48,224 nucleotides of DNA from Rikenellaceae bacterium (GCA_015059715.1 SUZV01000003.1:97544-145767); one strand, 5' to 3'; counted from the stretch's first letter, positions 23,903 through 32,807 are shown. A program made the numbers and translations. Notes: generated by a model from the sequence alone, not told the origin.

Positions 23903-25981
23903 CTAATAGTTTAATACAATATCATCAACATACATCCACGATTCGGTAGAACCTGTGAAGTAGTCACCGAAGCCCGATGGGGTGAACGATACTACAAGCT
24001 TCTTAGGCTTTACGTTCTTCATATCCTCGCGGTATGTAATATCGATTGTATACTCTGCCCACTCGGTAGCCGACTCACGCTTCTCAAGGCTTGCGTAGCC
24101 GATAACACCCTCCATAGTTTCAAGGTCTGCCATAGTGAAGAAAGTAGACTGATCCTTGGTATTCACAGCATATGGGGTATCCCAGTTTGTGATAATCAAC
24201 ATAATGGTAGCCTTATCTGTACCTGTAGCCTCAGCAGGAGTACCTGCACCCTTATCGATAGTACCCTCGTTATGCTTCATCCAGAACGATAGGCTCTTAG
24301 GCTTAGCTGTAAACTTAAAGTCACGACCGAAGTTTACAGTACCATCAAGACCGCTCATCGAGAATGTACCTACGAAGAGGTTACCTGCAGCAAACTTACC
24401 GATACCAAAAACAGAGGCAAACTGCGACTTAAGGTGTGCCGAATACTGACCTGTAGTGCCTGGACGAACATCAGTAGATGACTGTGTAAGTGTAGCACCT
24501 GCCTTATTAGCACCCTCGTTACCTGTTAGCCAGAATGGTGAAGCACCCTCAGCATAAGGATAGACTATACCTCCCGAAGTTGACCACGACTCCATATCGC
24601 CGTTAGGTATCTGAGCACCTGCAGCGGTCTGGTGAGTAAGAGTCTTACCTGTATCTACGCTACCGAGAACGAGCTTGTATGAGTAGTTCTTCTCGGCGGC
24701 AAAGTCGGCACCTGTAGCGGTATAAGTGCCACCATCACCTGCTACGGCCTCTACCTCTGTCCAGGTTGCGCCATCTGCTGAGTATGCAATCTTTACAGAC
24801 GAAGCCGAAGTGTTGATCACCGTTGCCTTGAACGTCACGTTACCAAACCAAAGGTCGTAGTCCGAAGTTGCAAGAGGCATAACACCCTCAACAAGGTAGT
24901 TAATCTCCTTGGTTACCTTACCACCATCAACATCCTCGATATGGAATGAAAGAACCTGCTCGCCACCTGCTACCTGAGTAAAGAAGGTATTCGCAATAGT
25001 CACCTTATAGGTAAGCTCATCTATCTTCTGAACCGTAATACCCTCAGGTGTACCAGCTTCAGCTAATGTATTAACCAAAAGGTCATACTCTGTACCATCG
25101 ACAGTCATTGTCATCTTATTGATAGCAGCCAACGACGCTACGTTAAAGGTACGCGACGGTGTGGTCGATTGCTGCTGCTCAGTCATATCGAAGCCATCGC
25201 CAAGGATTGTTGGGTCTGGAGAGAAGATGATGACATCCTCATGTTCCTCCATAGTCTCATCCACCGTAGCCTCGAATTCAAGGTTACCTGGAGCATCCTT
25301 AGAGTACTTAAGGGTGATGGTATAGCGAGCCGCAGACTTGACATTCTCAATAAGGCCCTCCTTAACGATATCGCCCTCTACGGGGTGAGTACCCTCGAAG
25401 TGCCAGTAGAGCGATGTCTGACCCTCGGGCATCATCACATAGCCATCCTTAGACTCCTCGTAGGTAAGCGACAACACGTCACCAGTAGCGATAGCAGCCT
25501 TGTCGTAAGACTCTGCAATAGCTACAGTTGTAAAGTAGCCCTCAGAGAGCTTCTCAGCTACCGTAGCATCGTAATTAACAGCTACGATAGTAGACTGAAG
25601 CTTACAATCTACAGTAACAGATGCTACCTCGCCAGCCGTAACCTCGAAATCAGACTCGCCATAGTAGTACTTAGTATCGAACGATACGGCATGACGCTCA
25701 CCCACCTGCACCTTTGCTCTGTAGTTACCTGCAAGCAGCGACAAGTGGTCGGGCACATCGTTTACTGCATCGTAGCTACGGATAAGCGACTCATCCTCGC
25801 CCTCGACCTTATAAATCTTGATAACTACGGTATCGTCAGCAGTAACATCCGACTGAGCAGCAAGGGCAAAGCGCATTGCACCCATCTTTGTTGCCGACTC
25901 AACACCGCTATTTGTATCTATATCCTTTGAGCAGGCAACTACAGCGAGTACCACACTCAGTAATGCAAATATCTTTTTCAT
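23903..25981 (-). CDS. DUF4493-PCMD surface lipoprotein
   Basis: A 692-residue lipoprotein. I chose the ATG at 25981 because the AGGAG upstream lies 9 nt away from it and only 3 nt from the ATG at 25987. The SPII signal is MKKIFALLSVVLAVVAC. Residues about 30-265 form a DUF4493 domain (GAMRFALAAQSDV, LSLLAGNYRAKVQVGERHAV, then VTVDCKLQSTIVAVNYDATV). An Ig-like middle part (about 280-440) is followed by a PCMD domain (about 450 to the end: IPNGDMESW, GIGKFAAGNLFVGTF, FGDYFTGSTESWMYVDDIVL). The PCMD domain is close to that of the last gene of the operon. DUF4493 proteins commonly co-occur with PCMD proteins in Bacteroidales and are probably surface-exposed; their molecular role is unknown. Confidence 0.88.
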   Translation of the reverse strand: MKKIFALLSVVLAVVACSKDIDTNSGVESATKMGAMRFALAAQSDVTADDTVVIKIYKVEGEDESLIRSYDAVNDVPDHLSLLAGNYRAKVQVGERHAVSFDTKYYYGESDFEVTAGEVASVTVDCKLQSTIVAVNYDATVAEKLSEGYFTTVAIAESYDKAAIATGDVLSLTYEESKDGYVMMPEGQTSLYWHFEGTHPVEGDIVKEGLIENVKSAARYTITLKYSKDAPGNLEFEATVDETMEEHEDVIIFSPDPTILGDGFDMTEQQQSTTPSRTFNVASLAAINKMTMTVDGTEYDLLVNTLAEAGTPEGITVQKIDELTYKVTIANTFFTQVAGGEQVLSFHIEDVDGGKVTKEINYLVEGVMPLATSDYDLWFGNVTFKATVINTSASSVKIAYSADGATWTEVEAVAGDGGTYTATGADFAAEKNYSYKLVLGSVDTGKTLTHQTAAGAQIPNGDMESWSTSGGIVYPYAEGASPFWLTGNEGANKAGATLTQSSTDVRPGTTGQYSAHLKSQFASVFGIGKFAAGNLFVGTFSMSGLDGTVNFGRDFKFTAKPKSLSFWMKHNEGTIDKGAGTPAEATGTDKATIMLIITNWDTPYAVNTKDQSTFFTMADLETMEGVIGYASLEKRESATEWAEYTIDITYREDMKNVKPKKLVVSFTPSGFGDYFTGSTESWMYVDDIVLNY

Positions 25982-26011
25982 AGTCATAATCTCCTATCTA
26001 CATTAATTATG

Positions 26012-27748
26012 CTACTCGAAACGCATCATTACAGTCTTTGTTGTTGCGTTACCCTCAGTATCAGTTACTGTGATTTCGAAGTTATGCTCACCAGAGCCAA
26101 GCATACCAAGCACACCAAGGAACTTTGTAATACTTAGTTCAAGCTCCGTCTTACCTGCTACTTCGTCGCCTACAGGGAAACCAAGACCGTCATCATTACT
26201 TGGATCATCATCTTCCGTATTACCACCAAGTGCATGAAAATAGTCCGTATCATTTACAAGGCTGAACTCACTTGCGAGACCTACACCACCAAGCTGCTCA
26301 GGAGTAAGAGTCTCAGAAATAATCTTAACCTTGAGGTCTGCGATAGCAAGAGGTGCTGTAACCATAAGATCGCAGGTCATACTTGGAGCGTATGTCTGCT
26401 GCTTGTCGATATCGTAGCCTTGCCATACAATCTTTGGTGCTACGTTCTGACCATACTGAACAGTAAGCGTTGCAGTAGTGTGTGCGCCATTTACATCGGT
26501 AGCAGTAACCTCATAAGAGTGAGTACCCTCGTACGACTTAAGCATTTCTGCCTGCGAAGCGAGCTTAATACGTGTAGTTGTTGCATCCTTAGCATCTGTT
26601 GGATAACCCATCATCTTAAGGATGGCATTCGATGCAGTAGGGGCGCACAAGTCCTCCTCCAAAGACATAATCTCAGAGTATGCCTTAGTAAAGTCGGAGT
26701 TATCTGACGACACCTTAACTACCAACGACTTAAGAGCAGCCTTAGCCGTAACGTCGAGGTTAATGCTCTTTGTGAAGTTACCCTCAGCGTCGAACATCTC
26801 GTCTGTAAGCTCAAATGGCTGGCCAAGGTCGTGACCCTCCCATACGATAACTGGAGCATCTGTATCATCTGGAATAACCTCCTCCATAAGCGAAGCCGAT
26901 GTGTCGAAGGTCACCTCCTCGTCATATGTCCAAGTATCACAAACAATACCAATAGTAGCTGTACCATCGGCAGCGTGCTGTACAACAACGTTAATCTTAC
27001 GCCACTGAGCAGCCTTAACGCCCTTAATTTCGTTTGTCATGATGATATCCTTAGTCTCGTCCTTGTAACGGCAGTTAAAGGTGAGCTTAAGGGTATTCTC
27101 AGCAGCCACAGGTGCGAAGAAACCTCCACGTGTCTCAGAGTATACATACTCCAAAGCGTTATCCTCCAACGCTACGGTCATCTTGGTATAATCGCTGTCG
27201 AGCTGCTCGGCGAGGTCTGCCGAGTAGGCTACTGTAACCTTGATATTGGCAAGCTTACATACAAGGTCTTTAACCTCTGTAGTCTGCTTACGTGTGATTA
27301 TCACCTCCTTCTCGCCAGCATATATTGGGCTCTCCCAATCAGCACCCTTCATAGCACCCGACGACATGGCGATTATGTATACGCCACCCTCCAAAGCTAT
27401 AGGCTCCTGTGGACGCTCGCCATACGTAAATGCTGCCATCTCTACGCCTGCCTCGTTGGTAATAACAACATCAAAGGTGTTGATATCGATAGCTGGGGTT
27501 GTTGTATCACCTGCCTCGCCAGCATCACCGCTCTCGCTATTATCACCCTCGGCGCGTGTCTCAGTAGGTGATGTAACATTCTCGGTCTCAACCATAATTG
27601 AGGCCTGCAAATCTCCGAGCTGGAGGTAGCCGATATTCTCCTGCACATTATCCTCCTTGCCAGTATAATCGACCTTATCCTTATTACAAGCACCAAGTGT
27701 AAGTGCCGCAACAAAGGCTACGCTAATTATTCTTACTATTGATTTCAT
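26012..27748 (-). CDS. DUF4493-family lipoprotein
   Basis: A 578-residue protein. The SPII signal MKSIVRIISVAFVAALTLGAC is followed by DUF4493 at about residues 40-280 (IGYLQLGDLQASIMV, ALEGGVYIIAMSSG, VKDLVCKLANIKVTV, then AAQWRKINVVVQHA). Two Ig/cadherin-like modules follow (about 300-460 and 465-578: APVIVWEGHDLGQPF, APKIVWQGYDIDKQQ, and a final NFEITVTDTEGNATTKTV). The TETRAEG stretch near residue 63 recalls the Arg-containing maturation motifs of fimbrillins. It is the third gene of the operon, with gaps of 12 and 30 nt. Confidence 0.85.
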   Translation of the reverse strand: MKSIVRIISVAFVAALTLGACNKDKVDYTGKEDNVQENIGYLQLGDLQASIMVETENVTSPTETRAEGDNSESGDAGEAGDTTTPAIDINTFDVVITNEAGVEMAAFTYGERPQEPIALEGGVYIIAMSSGAMKGADWESPIYAGEKEVIITRKQTTEVKDLVCKLANIKVTVAYSADLAEQLDSDYTKMTVALEDNALEYVYSETRGGFFAPVAAENTLKLTFNCRYKDETKDIIMTNEIKGVKAAQWRKINVVVQHAADGTATIGIVCDTWTYDEEVTFDTSASLMEEVIPDDTDAPVIVWEGHDLGQPFELTDEMFDAEGNFTKSINLDVTAKAALKSLVVKVSSDNSDFTKAYSEIMSLEEDLCAPTASNAILKMMGYPTDAKDATTTRIKLASQAEMLKSYEGTHSYEVTATDVNGAHTTATLTVQYGQNVAPKIVWQGYDIDKQQTYAPSMTCDLMVTAPLAIADLKVKIISETLTPEQLGGVGLASEFSLVNDTDYFHALGGNTEDDDPSNDDGLGFPVGDEVAGKTELELSITKFLGVLGMLGSGEHNFEITVTDTEGNATTKTVMMRFE

Positions 27749-27760
27749 ATCTTTACCCTA

Positions 27761-28537
27761 TTATTTGTTTTCAGAGTTATCATTAAGCTCCTGCTCGATA
27801 TCTATCGACTCTACGAGCGTATCGTTGAGCGTGATTGTAAGCGTTGCACTGCCTGCATTCTTAACATCGAGCTTTACGGTGTAGTAGGTCTGAGCCTTAG
27901 CTTCGTTGTTCGTGTACTCAGGCAATGTCACTGTCGTACCCTCAGCACCCGACTGGTTAGGCTGCTTTACGGCACTGCCCGATACGGTAAACGCACCTGG
28001 GGCGATAAACAGAGGCTCAGTCTGCTCTGTTACGTCAAACTCGTTGCCTGCGGCGGTAGTGAGCTTGAGCGTGTGACCACCAGGGAAGTAGTTCGTGAAG
28101 TTATCGGTCACCTCGACCTTAACCAAAGCGTTGGCAATGTATGCCTTAATCTCAACCTCGGTATTCTTACGAGGCTCAATAGCAAACTCAGCACTACCTA
28201 CGAATGTAGCCTTGTCGTAACCCTCCTCGGCGATATCGCCAGCGGTCACTGTAGCCTTGTAGGTTGCGCTTTTAAGGTAGTTGTCGCCATCGTTAAACTC
28301 GGCGATTGTCGCATAATCGGCATTGTAGGTGTGGCCCACGCCATCGATACGGAGCGAGAAATCTTCTGCTGCTGGGGTTGTGCAGCTAACGTTCGCACGA
28401 GTGTCATCAACCTCTGTTGTTGTCACACAGCTGAAAGTTACTCGTCCTTCACCCTTCTCATCACCCTTTGCAGACTCCTTCGAGCAAGCCGAAAGCGTCA
28501 ACGCAACAAGCGAAGCGATTGTAAAAAACTTTCTCAT
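27761..28537 (-). CDS. short DUF4493-family lipoprotein
   Basis: A 258-residue protein. The SPII signal MRKFFTIASLVALTLSAC is followed by one DUF4493-like domain over most of the length (EGRVTFSCVTTTEVDDTRAN, YLKSATYKATVTAG, VEIKAYIANALVKVEVTDNF). It lacks the C-terminal Ig or PCMD modules of its operon neighbours, so it looks like the minimal member of the set. The DTRAN motif near residue 47 matches the TRA-type motif in neighbouring fimbrillin-like proteins. Second gene of the operon. Confidence 0.82.
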   Translation of the reverse strand: MRKFFTIASLVALTLSACSKESAKGDEKGEGRVTFSCVTTTEVDDTRANVSCTTPAAEDFSLRIDGVGHTYNADYATIAEFNDGDNYLKSATYKATVTAGDIAEEGYDKATFVGSAEFAIEPRKNTEVEIKAYIANALVKVEVTDNFTNYFPGGHTLKLTTAAGNEFDVTEQTEPLFIAPGAFTVSGSAVKQPNQSGAEGTTVTLPEYTNNEAKAQTYYTVKLDVKNAGSATLTITLNDTLVESIDIEQELNDNSENK

Positions 28538-28577
28538 AAATTGTTTGTTTTAATTTGTTGATTTATAATTATTTATT

Positions 28578-30347
28578 TTATTTTGATATCTGTACTTTGA
28601 TGTTGTCAACATATATCCACTGGTAGCCATTACCAATAAAGGTTTTTCCCAAACTACCAATGTGCCACGATAAACGATGCGACGACGTACAAGCCTCGAT
28701 ATTGTATGTCATCGACTGCGTAAGAGACGAAGCAGAACCCGAGGTAGGTATATTCTTAATTTCAACAGCACCATCAATGCCCGAGAACGCTGCATTATTG
28801 TTAAACTGCGTAGCATAGCCATTGAGAACACCCTGGGTCGTTGTATATCCTGCCCTGGCTACTGCAGAGGCCCAACTACCACCTGAGCGACTACCGCCAT
28901 AATCGAATGTTACCGTAACATTTACATCCTTATTCTCCTTGATAGCCGACATAGCAGGAGAGTCCAGACGACCATAGGCACGTGTAGCACCCGCAATAAC
29001 GTAATCTGTTCTACCCGAAACAAGAATTGCAGTTCCAGCTGCATCACAACCTGTACGTGCTCCTGTCCAACCCGAAGTAACACCATACTGAGACAAATCA
29101 CGACCTGCTGTCGAAGCTGCACTGGTAGATGTATAAGGGCCACCGGTATAATCACCATCGTACTTAGCCAACGAGCTAAAGTTCTCCGAGAAGAGATATG
29201 GCACATTCATCCAACGTGCATGCTCCGAGTAGTCGGTCATATCGCCAAGGTTGATAGATGTCTCGACAATAGCGTGGTCCGAGTCAAAGACCACTCGCCA
29301 AGTCGTATTATCGTACTGATCGGCATCAAACTCACCCTCGTAGTCGATAAAGTACTGATTCTTAGCGTTTCGCTCAAACTTACCCATATGGGTGCCATTC
29401 GAGTCGTAGACATCGAAGAAGTTGAAATCCTCGCCAAGGTTATTCTGGTCCACAGAGAGCATAAGCGAGGTGTAGTAGGGGTAGATTACAGGTATCGCCA
29501 TATTAATAGGGGTAACATGGCCCTCCTTCATCTCGCGCGTGAGGCTATATGTCGCCGTATTGGACTTACGACGCTCGCCACGTACATAGTAGCTAACATC
29601 GCCATCAACAGTGCCTGGAAGCACAAAAATCCAGATATCGTCACCTGCATCGAAACCCGTAGCACTCTCCACCACAATACGATTCGACGTATTGGTGTAT
29701 ATAGGAGTCTCGGTTGGGTCGCTAACATCGATAGTCATATCACCCACAACATCGTTTGGGAAGACAACCTCAAGGCGATAGAAACGCTGTCCATAGAGGT
29801 TACGACCCTCGGGAACGGTAATCTTGATACCATGCATCTTATGTCGCATAATCGTATTAAGCTCAACCTTAGGCTCAGCAGTGAGAGCACCCTCTACCGT
29901 TGGCTCGGCAAGCATAATATCGTAGCGACCATCATACTCTCCCGTCTGCGTCGTAGGGATAGTATAGGTTGCCAAGGTGCCATTGACCGAATTAGGCATT
30001 GGGTACGAAAGCATATATGTGTACTCGCCCTCGGCCATAGGCGCAATAGTAGATGCAAAGTAGGCCTTAGAGAACTCTTCAGAGTAGTGGTGCAACATAA
30101 ACTGCGTATTCTCAAAAGCATAGCTACCATCTACTCCACGAGCCCACACAGCCAACTTATCGCCAGGTGCCCAGCGTGTAGTCTTGCCGTCGGGGTCAAG
30201 CGATGTGCGCGTAACATCCTCTGGTAGTAAGAATCCCACCTCAGCCTCAGGCAATGATACCGATGGGGTTGAAGCCTCCTCCCTAATGCACGATACAGCC
30301 ACAACGGCCACAAGTGCTAAAGAGGCTATTTTAATAAGATTCTTCAT
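28578..30347 (-). CDS. fimbrillin-like lipoprotein, first gene of the surface operon
   Basis: A 589-residue protein. The SPII signal MKNLIKIASLALVAVVAVSC is followed by a fimbrillin/Mfa1-like domain (about 25-300: GFLLPEDVTRTSLDPDGKTT, RWAPGDKLAVW, YMLSYPMPNSVNGTLATYTI). The TRTSLD motif is the classic N-terminal signature of this family, in which an Arg-specific cut can expose a donor strand. A central beta module spans about 305-390. The C-terminal region (about 395-589) looks like a jelly-roll, choice-of-anchor type fold (PYLFSENFSSL, YQWIYVDNIKV). It opens the operon behind a TATATTTG promoter. It may form a surface polymer or adhesin together with the DUF4493/PCMD proteins (inference). 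Confidence 0.85.
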   Translation of the reverse strand: MKNLIKIASLALVAVVAVSCIREEASTPSVSLPEAEVGFLLPEDVTRTSLDPDGKTTRWAPGDKLAVWARGVDGSYAFENTQFMLHHYSEEFSKAYFASTIAPMAEGEYTYMLSYPMPNSVNGTLATYTIPTTQTGEYDGRYDIMLAEPTVEGALTAEPKVELNTIMRHKMHGIKITVPEGRNLYGQRFYRLEVVFPNDVVGDMTIDVSDPTETPIYTNTSNRIVVESATGFDAGDDIWIFVLPGTVDGDVSYYVRGERRKSNTATYSLTREMKEGHVTPINMAIPVIYPYYTSLMLSVDQNNLGEDFNFFDVYDSNGTHMGKFERNAKNQYFIDYEGEFDADQYDNTTWRVVFDSDHAIVETSINLGDMTDYSEHARWMNVPYLFSENFSSLAKYDGDYTGGPYTSTSAASTAGRDLSQYGVTSGWTGARTGCDAAGTAILVSGRTDYVIAGATRAYGRLDSPAMSAIKENKDVNVTVTFDYGGSRSGGSWASAVARAGYTTTQGVLNGYATQFNNNAAFSGIDGAVEIKNIPTSGSASSLTQSMTYNIEACTSSHRLSWHIGSLGKTFIGNGYQWIYVDNIKVQISK

Positions 30348-30379
30348 AATAAAAACAGTACTACTTATAAAATTTGGGG

Positions 30380-30387
30380 CAAATATA
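30380..30387 (-). promoter_or_regulatory. -7 element of the seven-gene surface operon
   Basis: TATATTTG on the minus strand, 33 nt before the first ATG. A palindrome, CGTTGAA-N8-TTCAACG (30401-30422), covers the -33 region and upstream, where a regulator could bind. A canonical -33 TTG is not obvious. Confidence 0.6.
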
Positions 30388-30400
30388 GAACAAACTTTCT

Positions 30401-30422
30401 CGTTGAAAAAATAAATTCAACG
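30401..30422. promoter_or_regulatory. candidate operator palindrome for the surface operon
   Basis: Perfect 7-bp inverted repeat CGTTGAA / TTCAACG with an 8-nt A/T spacer, 13 nt upstream of the -7 element. Size and position fit a dimeric regulator site; this is inference. Confidence 0.4.
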
Positions 30423-30450
30423 AACAGCCTTATTTATAACATAGAAACAG

Positions 30451-30488
30451 AAAAAGAGAGTTGCCCATCCAACAGGATAAGCAACTCT
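30451..30488 (-). terminator. intrinsic terminator after the 55-aa lipoprotein
   Basis: AGAGTTGC and GCAACTCT form an 8-bp stem with an inner ATCC/GGAT stem. On the minus strand the tail reads CTTTTTCTGTTTC. Confidence 0.8.
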
Positions 30489-30513
30489 AAAATTATAACT
30501 CCTTGAAGCGTAA

Positions 30514-30681
30514 CTATCGAGAAGCTAAAGCGCAGCTCCTCACCCTCGGGCTTAGCTCAAGCCTATCCACATAGACCTCAATATCACCACCCTCGGTAAT
30601 GGGGTCTTTCTCACACGATACCAAGCCACATAACGCCATAAATGCTATGGCTAAGATTGGTAAAATGTTCACTTTTTTCAT
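30514..30681 (-). CDS. 55-residue lipoprotein
   Basis: The ATG at 30681 opens a frame for MKKVNILPILAIAFMALCGL then VSCEKDP, a standard SPII signal and lipobox. Only 32 residues remain after the Cys, ending in a basic tail (SPRVRSCALASR). The mature part is too short for a known domain. It is either a genuine small lipoprotein or the stub of a longer one cut short by a frameshift. It has its own promoter (TACATTTG at 30721-30714, minus) and terminator, so it is a separate transcription unit divergent from engB. In-frame ATGs upstream lie beyond the promoter and are unlikely starts. Confidence 0.65.
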   Translation of the reverse strand: MKKVNILPILAIAFMALCGLVSCEKDPITEGGDIEVYVDRLELSPRVRSCALASR

Positions 30682-30713
30682 TTTTTTATTGTTTATGACC
30701 CTATTATGTATAG

Positions 30714-30721
30714 CAAATGTA
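30714..30721 (-). promoter_or_regulatory. -7 element of the 55-aa lipoprotein
   Basis: TACATTTG on the minus strand, 32 nt before the ATG at 30681, divergent from the engB promoter. Confidence 0.55.
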
Positions 30722-30742
30722 ATGAAATTTTCCATTTTTTCG

Positions 30743-30750
30743 TACTTTTG
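30743..30750 (+). promoter_or_regulatory. -7 element of engB
   Basis: TACTTTTG matches TAnnTTTG, 23 nt before the engB ATG. The -33 region is T-rich (ATTTTCC) but lacks a clear TTG. Confidence 0.55.
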
Positions 30751-30773
30751 TCCCAAATTAATAACCACCATAT

Positions 30774-31373
30774 ATGGCTATTACCATCAAAGCAAAGTTC
30801 AAATGCAGCTCCGAGCGCATATCGCAAGTACCCAAGGACAACCTCAAGGATATCGCCTTTATCGGACGTAGCAACGTAGGCAAGTCGTCATTAGTAAATA
30901 TGCTCACAGGCATCAAGGGCCTCGCCAAGGTCTCGGGCACCCCTGGCAAGACGCGCCTTATCAACCACTTTATAATAGACGACAGTTGGTATCTTGTCGA
31001 CCTGCCTGGCTACGGCTATGCCCGCGTGTCGAAGAGCACACTCGGCCAGTTCTCGAAGCTTATCACCGACTACGTTCTTAAGTGCGAGAAGCTACACTTT
31101 CTGTTTGTGCTTGTAGACTCGCGCCTCGAACCACAAAAAATAGACCTCAGCTTTATCGAGCTCTTAGGCAGCAATGGCATACCCTTTGGTATCATCTTCA
31201 CCAAGGCCGACAAGCTCTCGCAAGCACAGCTTAACCGCAACATTGCCAACTATAAACGCACGCTCGCGGAGAGTTGGGAGGAGCTACCCCCGATGTTTAT
31301 CTCGTCGAGCGAGAAGGGACGCGGCCGCGAGGAGATACTCGCCTATATCGACGAGTGTCTGGCACAGGAGTAA
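30774..31373 (+). CDS. engB: ribosome biogenesis GTPase EngB (YihA/YsxC)
   Basis: A 199-residue cytoplasmic GTPase needed for maturation of the large ribosomal subunit. All GTPase motifs are visible: G1 GRSNVGKSS (about 31-39), the switch region SGTPGKTRLI with the conserved Thr of G2, G3 DLPGYGYA (about 76-83), G4 TKADK (about 143-147) and a C-terminal ISSSEKGRG segment carrying G5. Length and motif spacing match the family exactly. The C-terminus (EEILAYIDECLA) is the usual terminal helix. prs follows after 77 nt with its own promoter. Confidence 0.97.
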   Translation: MAITIKAKFKCSSERISQVPKDNLKDIAFIGRSNVGKSSLVNMLTGIKGLAKVSGTPGKTRLINHFIIDDSWYLVDLPGYGYARVSKSTLGQFSKLITDYVLKCEKLHFLFVLVDSRLEPQKIDLSFIELLGSNGIPFGIIFTKADKLSQAQLNRNIANYKRTLAESWEELPPMFISSSEKGRGREEILAYIDECLAQE

Positions 31374-31392
31374 AAAATAAGAGTAAAAAAAG

Positions 31393-31423
31393 TTGTTTTT
31401 TAAGATTGTTTGACCTAACTTTG
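31393..31423 (+). promoter_or_regulatory. Bacteroidetes-type promoter of prs
   Basis: TTG (31393-31395), a 20-nt spacer and TAACTTTG (31416-31423). The leader is about 20 nt. Confidence 0.7.
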
Positions 31424-31450
31424 TCCAAGTTAACCTAACTTAATTCAACT

Positions 31451-32392
31451 ATGGCGATCCATAAAATAAAATTCTTTGCAGGCCGAGGTTCACGTTACCT
31501 TGCCGAGAAGATTGCTGCCGAGTATGGCATCAAGCTCGGAGACTCTGACGTTCTGCAATTTAGCGACGGCGAGTTCCAGCCCTGCTTCCATGAGTCTATT
31601 CGTGGTTGCACCGTATTTATCATTCAGTCTACATTCCCACCCTCAGATAATCTGATGGAGCTGCTGATGATGGCAGATGCTGCACGTCGCGCCTCGGCAC
31701 ACCAGGTTATCGCCGTTATCCCCTACTTTGGATGGGCTCGTCAGGACCGTAAGGACCGTCCACGTGTACCTATCACCGCACGTCTTGTGGCCAATATGCT
31801 AATCGCAGCAGGCGTACAGCGTGTGATGACCATGGACCTCCATGCCGACCAGATTCAGGGCTTCTTCGACCTGCCTATGGATGCGCTCTACGCATCGGGT
31901 ATCTTCGTGCCCTACATCCAGAAGCTCCAGATTCCCGACCTCTCGATTGCTTCACCAGATATGGGCGGTGCTAAGCGTGCCTCGTCCTATGCCAAGCACT
32001 TCCAGGCACCTATCATCATCTCGCACAAGGAGCGCGCTAAGGCTAATGTCGTAGGCTCGATGACCGCTATCGGCGAGGTTGAGGGTCGCAACGTCATCAT
32101 CGTAGACGATATGATTGATACGGCAGGTACTATCTGTATGGCAGCTAATATGCTTATGGATAAGGGTGCTAAGAGTGTTCGTGCGGCAGTGACCCACCCA
32201 GTACTCTCGGGCAAGGCTTACGACCGCATCAACGAGAGTGCCATTCAGGAGGTTATCACCACCGACACTATACCTTTGAAGGAGGGTGAGGATTTGTCGA
32301 AGTTTACAGTTCTTAGCGTAGCACCTATCTTTGCTGACGTTATCGAGCGCGTACACAACTACAAATCAATATCATCGATTTTCTATCGCTAA
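31451..32392 (+). CDS. prs: ribose-phosphate pyrophosphokinase (PRPP synthase)
   Basis: A 313-residue class I enzyme that makes phosphoribosyl pyrophosphate from ribose 5-phosphate and ATP, for nucleotide, His and Trp synthesis. Key parts are FSDGEFQP with the following SIRG; the PPSDNLMELLMMADAARRAS region; the flexible loop YFGWARQDRKDRPRVPITA, which has the conserved Arg/Lys pair of the active site; the metal-binding MDLHADQIQGFF; and the PRPP-binding loop NVIIVDDMIDTAGT (about 217-230). Length is normal. Monocistronic, with its own promoter and a strong terminator. Confidence 0.98.
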   Translation: MAIHKIKFFAGRGSRYLAEKIAAEYGIKLGDSDVLQFSDGEFQPCFHESIRGCTVFIIQSTFPPSDNLMELLMMADAARRASAHQVIAVIPYFGWARQDRKDRPRVPITARLVANMLIAAGVQRVMTMDLHADQIQGFFDLPMDALYASGIFVPYIQKLQIPDLSIASPDMGGAKRASSYAKHFQAPIIISHKERAKANVVGSMTAIGEVEGRNVIIVDDMIDTAGTICMAANMLMDKGAKSVRAAVTHPVLSGKAYDRINESAIQEVITTDTIPLKEGEDLSKFTVLSVAPIFADVIERVHNYKSISSIFYR

Positions 32393-32414
32393 TAGAACAG
32401 ATAACCTTATATAT

Positions 32415-32452
32415 CGAGGGTGACTAAAAGTAAATTAGTCACCCTCGTTTAT
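32415..32452 (+). terminator. intrinsic terminator after prs
   Basis: Perfect 13-bp stem CGAGGGTGACTAA / TTAGTCACCCTCG, loop AAGTAAA, then TTTATTT. The TGACTAAAAGTAAATT core recurs in the terminator at 37543. Confidence 0.9.
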
Positions 32453-32588
32453 TTAACTTAAAGAGCAGGGATGCACCCTTATCACTGCAAATAACAAGAT
32501 TTGTTGTTAGAAGGCATCGCCTGCTACAAAATAGTCGCCCAATGCGGTTAATTATTGTCAAATAGTTCTATATGTGAGAAAAATTTCA

Positions 32589-32640
32589 TAAATTTGCATA
32601 AATTATAGGTAGGCCATTAAATTTGGTCGAGATAACTTTG
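32589..32640 (+). promoter_or_regulatory. two candidate promoters for the LicD glycan cluster
   Basis: The 355-nt spacer 32453-32807 holds two -7-like elements: TAAATTTG (32589-32596) and TAACTTTG (32633-32640). Neither has an ideal -33. Downstream is a small hairpin, ACCTCT / AGAGGT, near 32661-32682. The leader would be 160-200 nt. I see no gene in the spacer. Confidence 0.45.
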
Positions 32641-32807
32641 CGGGTTACTTTAGATATACCTCTTATTTATTATAGAGGTGCGGCGCAAGCATCGCAACTG
32701 AATAAAAATGTAAAAGATGCCAAAAACACCCCAAAGCGGCCGACGTAGAGCCTACCAATAGCGGTTTTAACTTTTTACTAACTTATAGCAGAGACCTATA
32801 GACAATA

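Noticed and set aside
26831..27571. 246-codon frame on the plus strand
   Set aside because: Antisense shadow of the DUF4493 lipoprotein; Cys- and Leu-rich composition typical of reverse-strand reading.
29220..30227. 335-codon frame on the plus strand
   Set aside because: It is fully antisense to the fimbrillin-like lipoprotein, which has a signal peptide, lipobox and family motifs.
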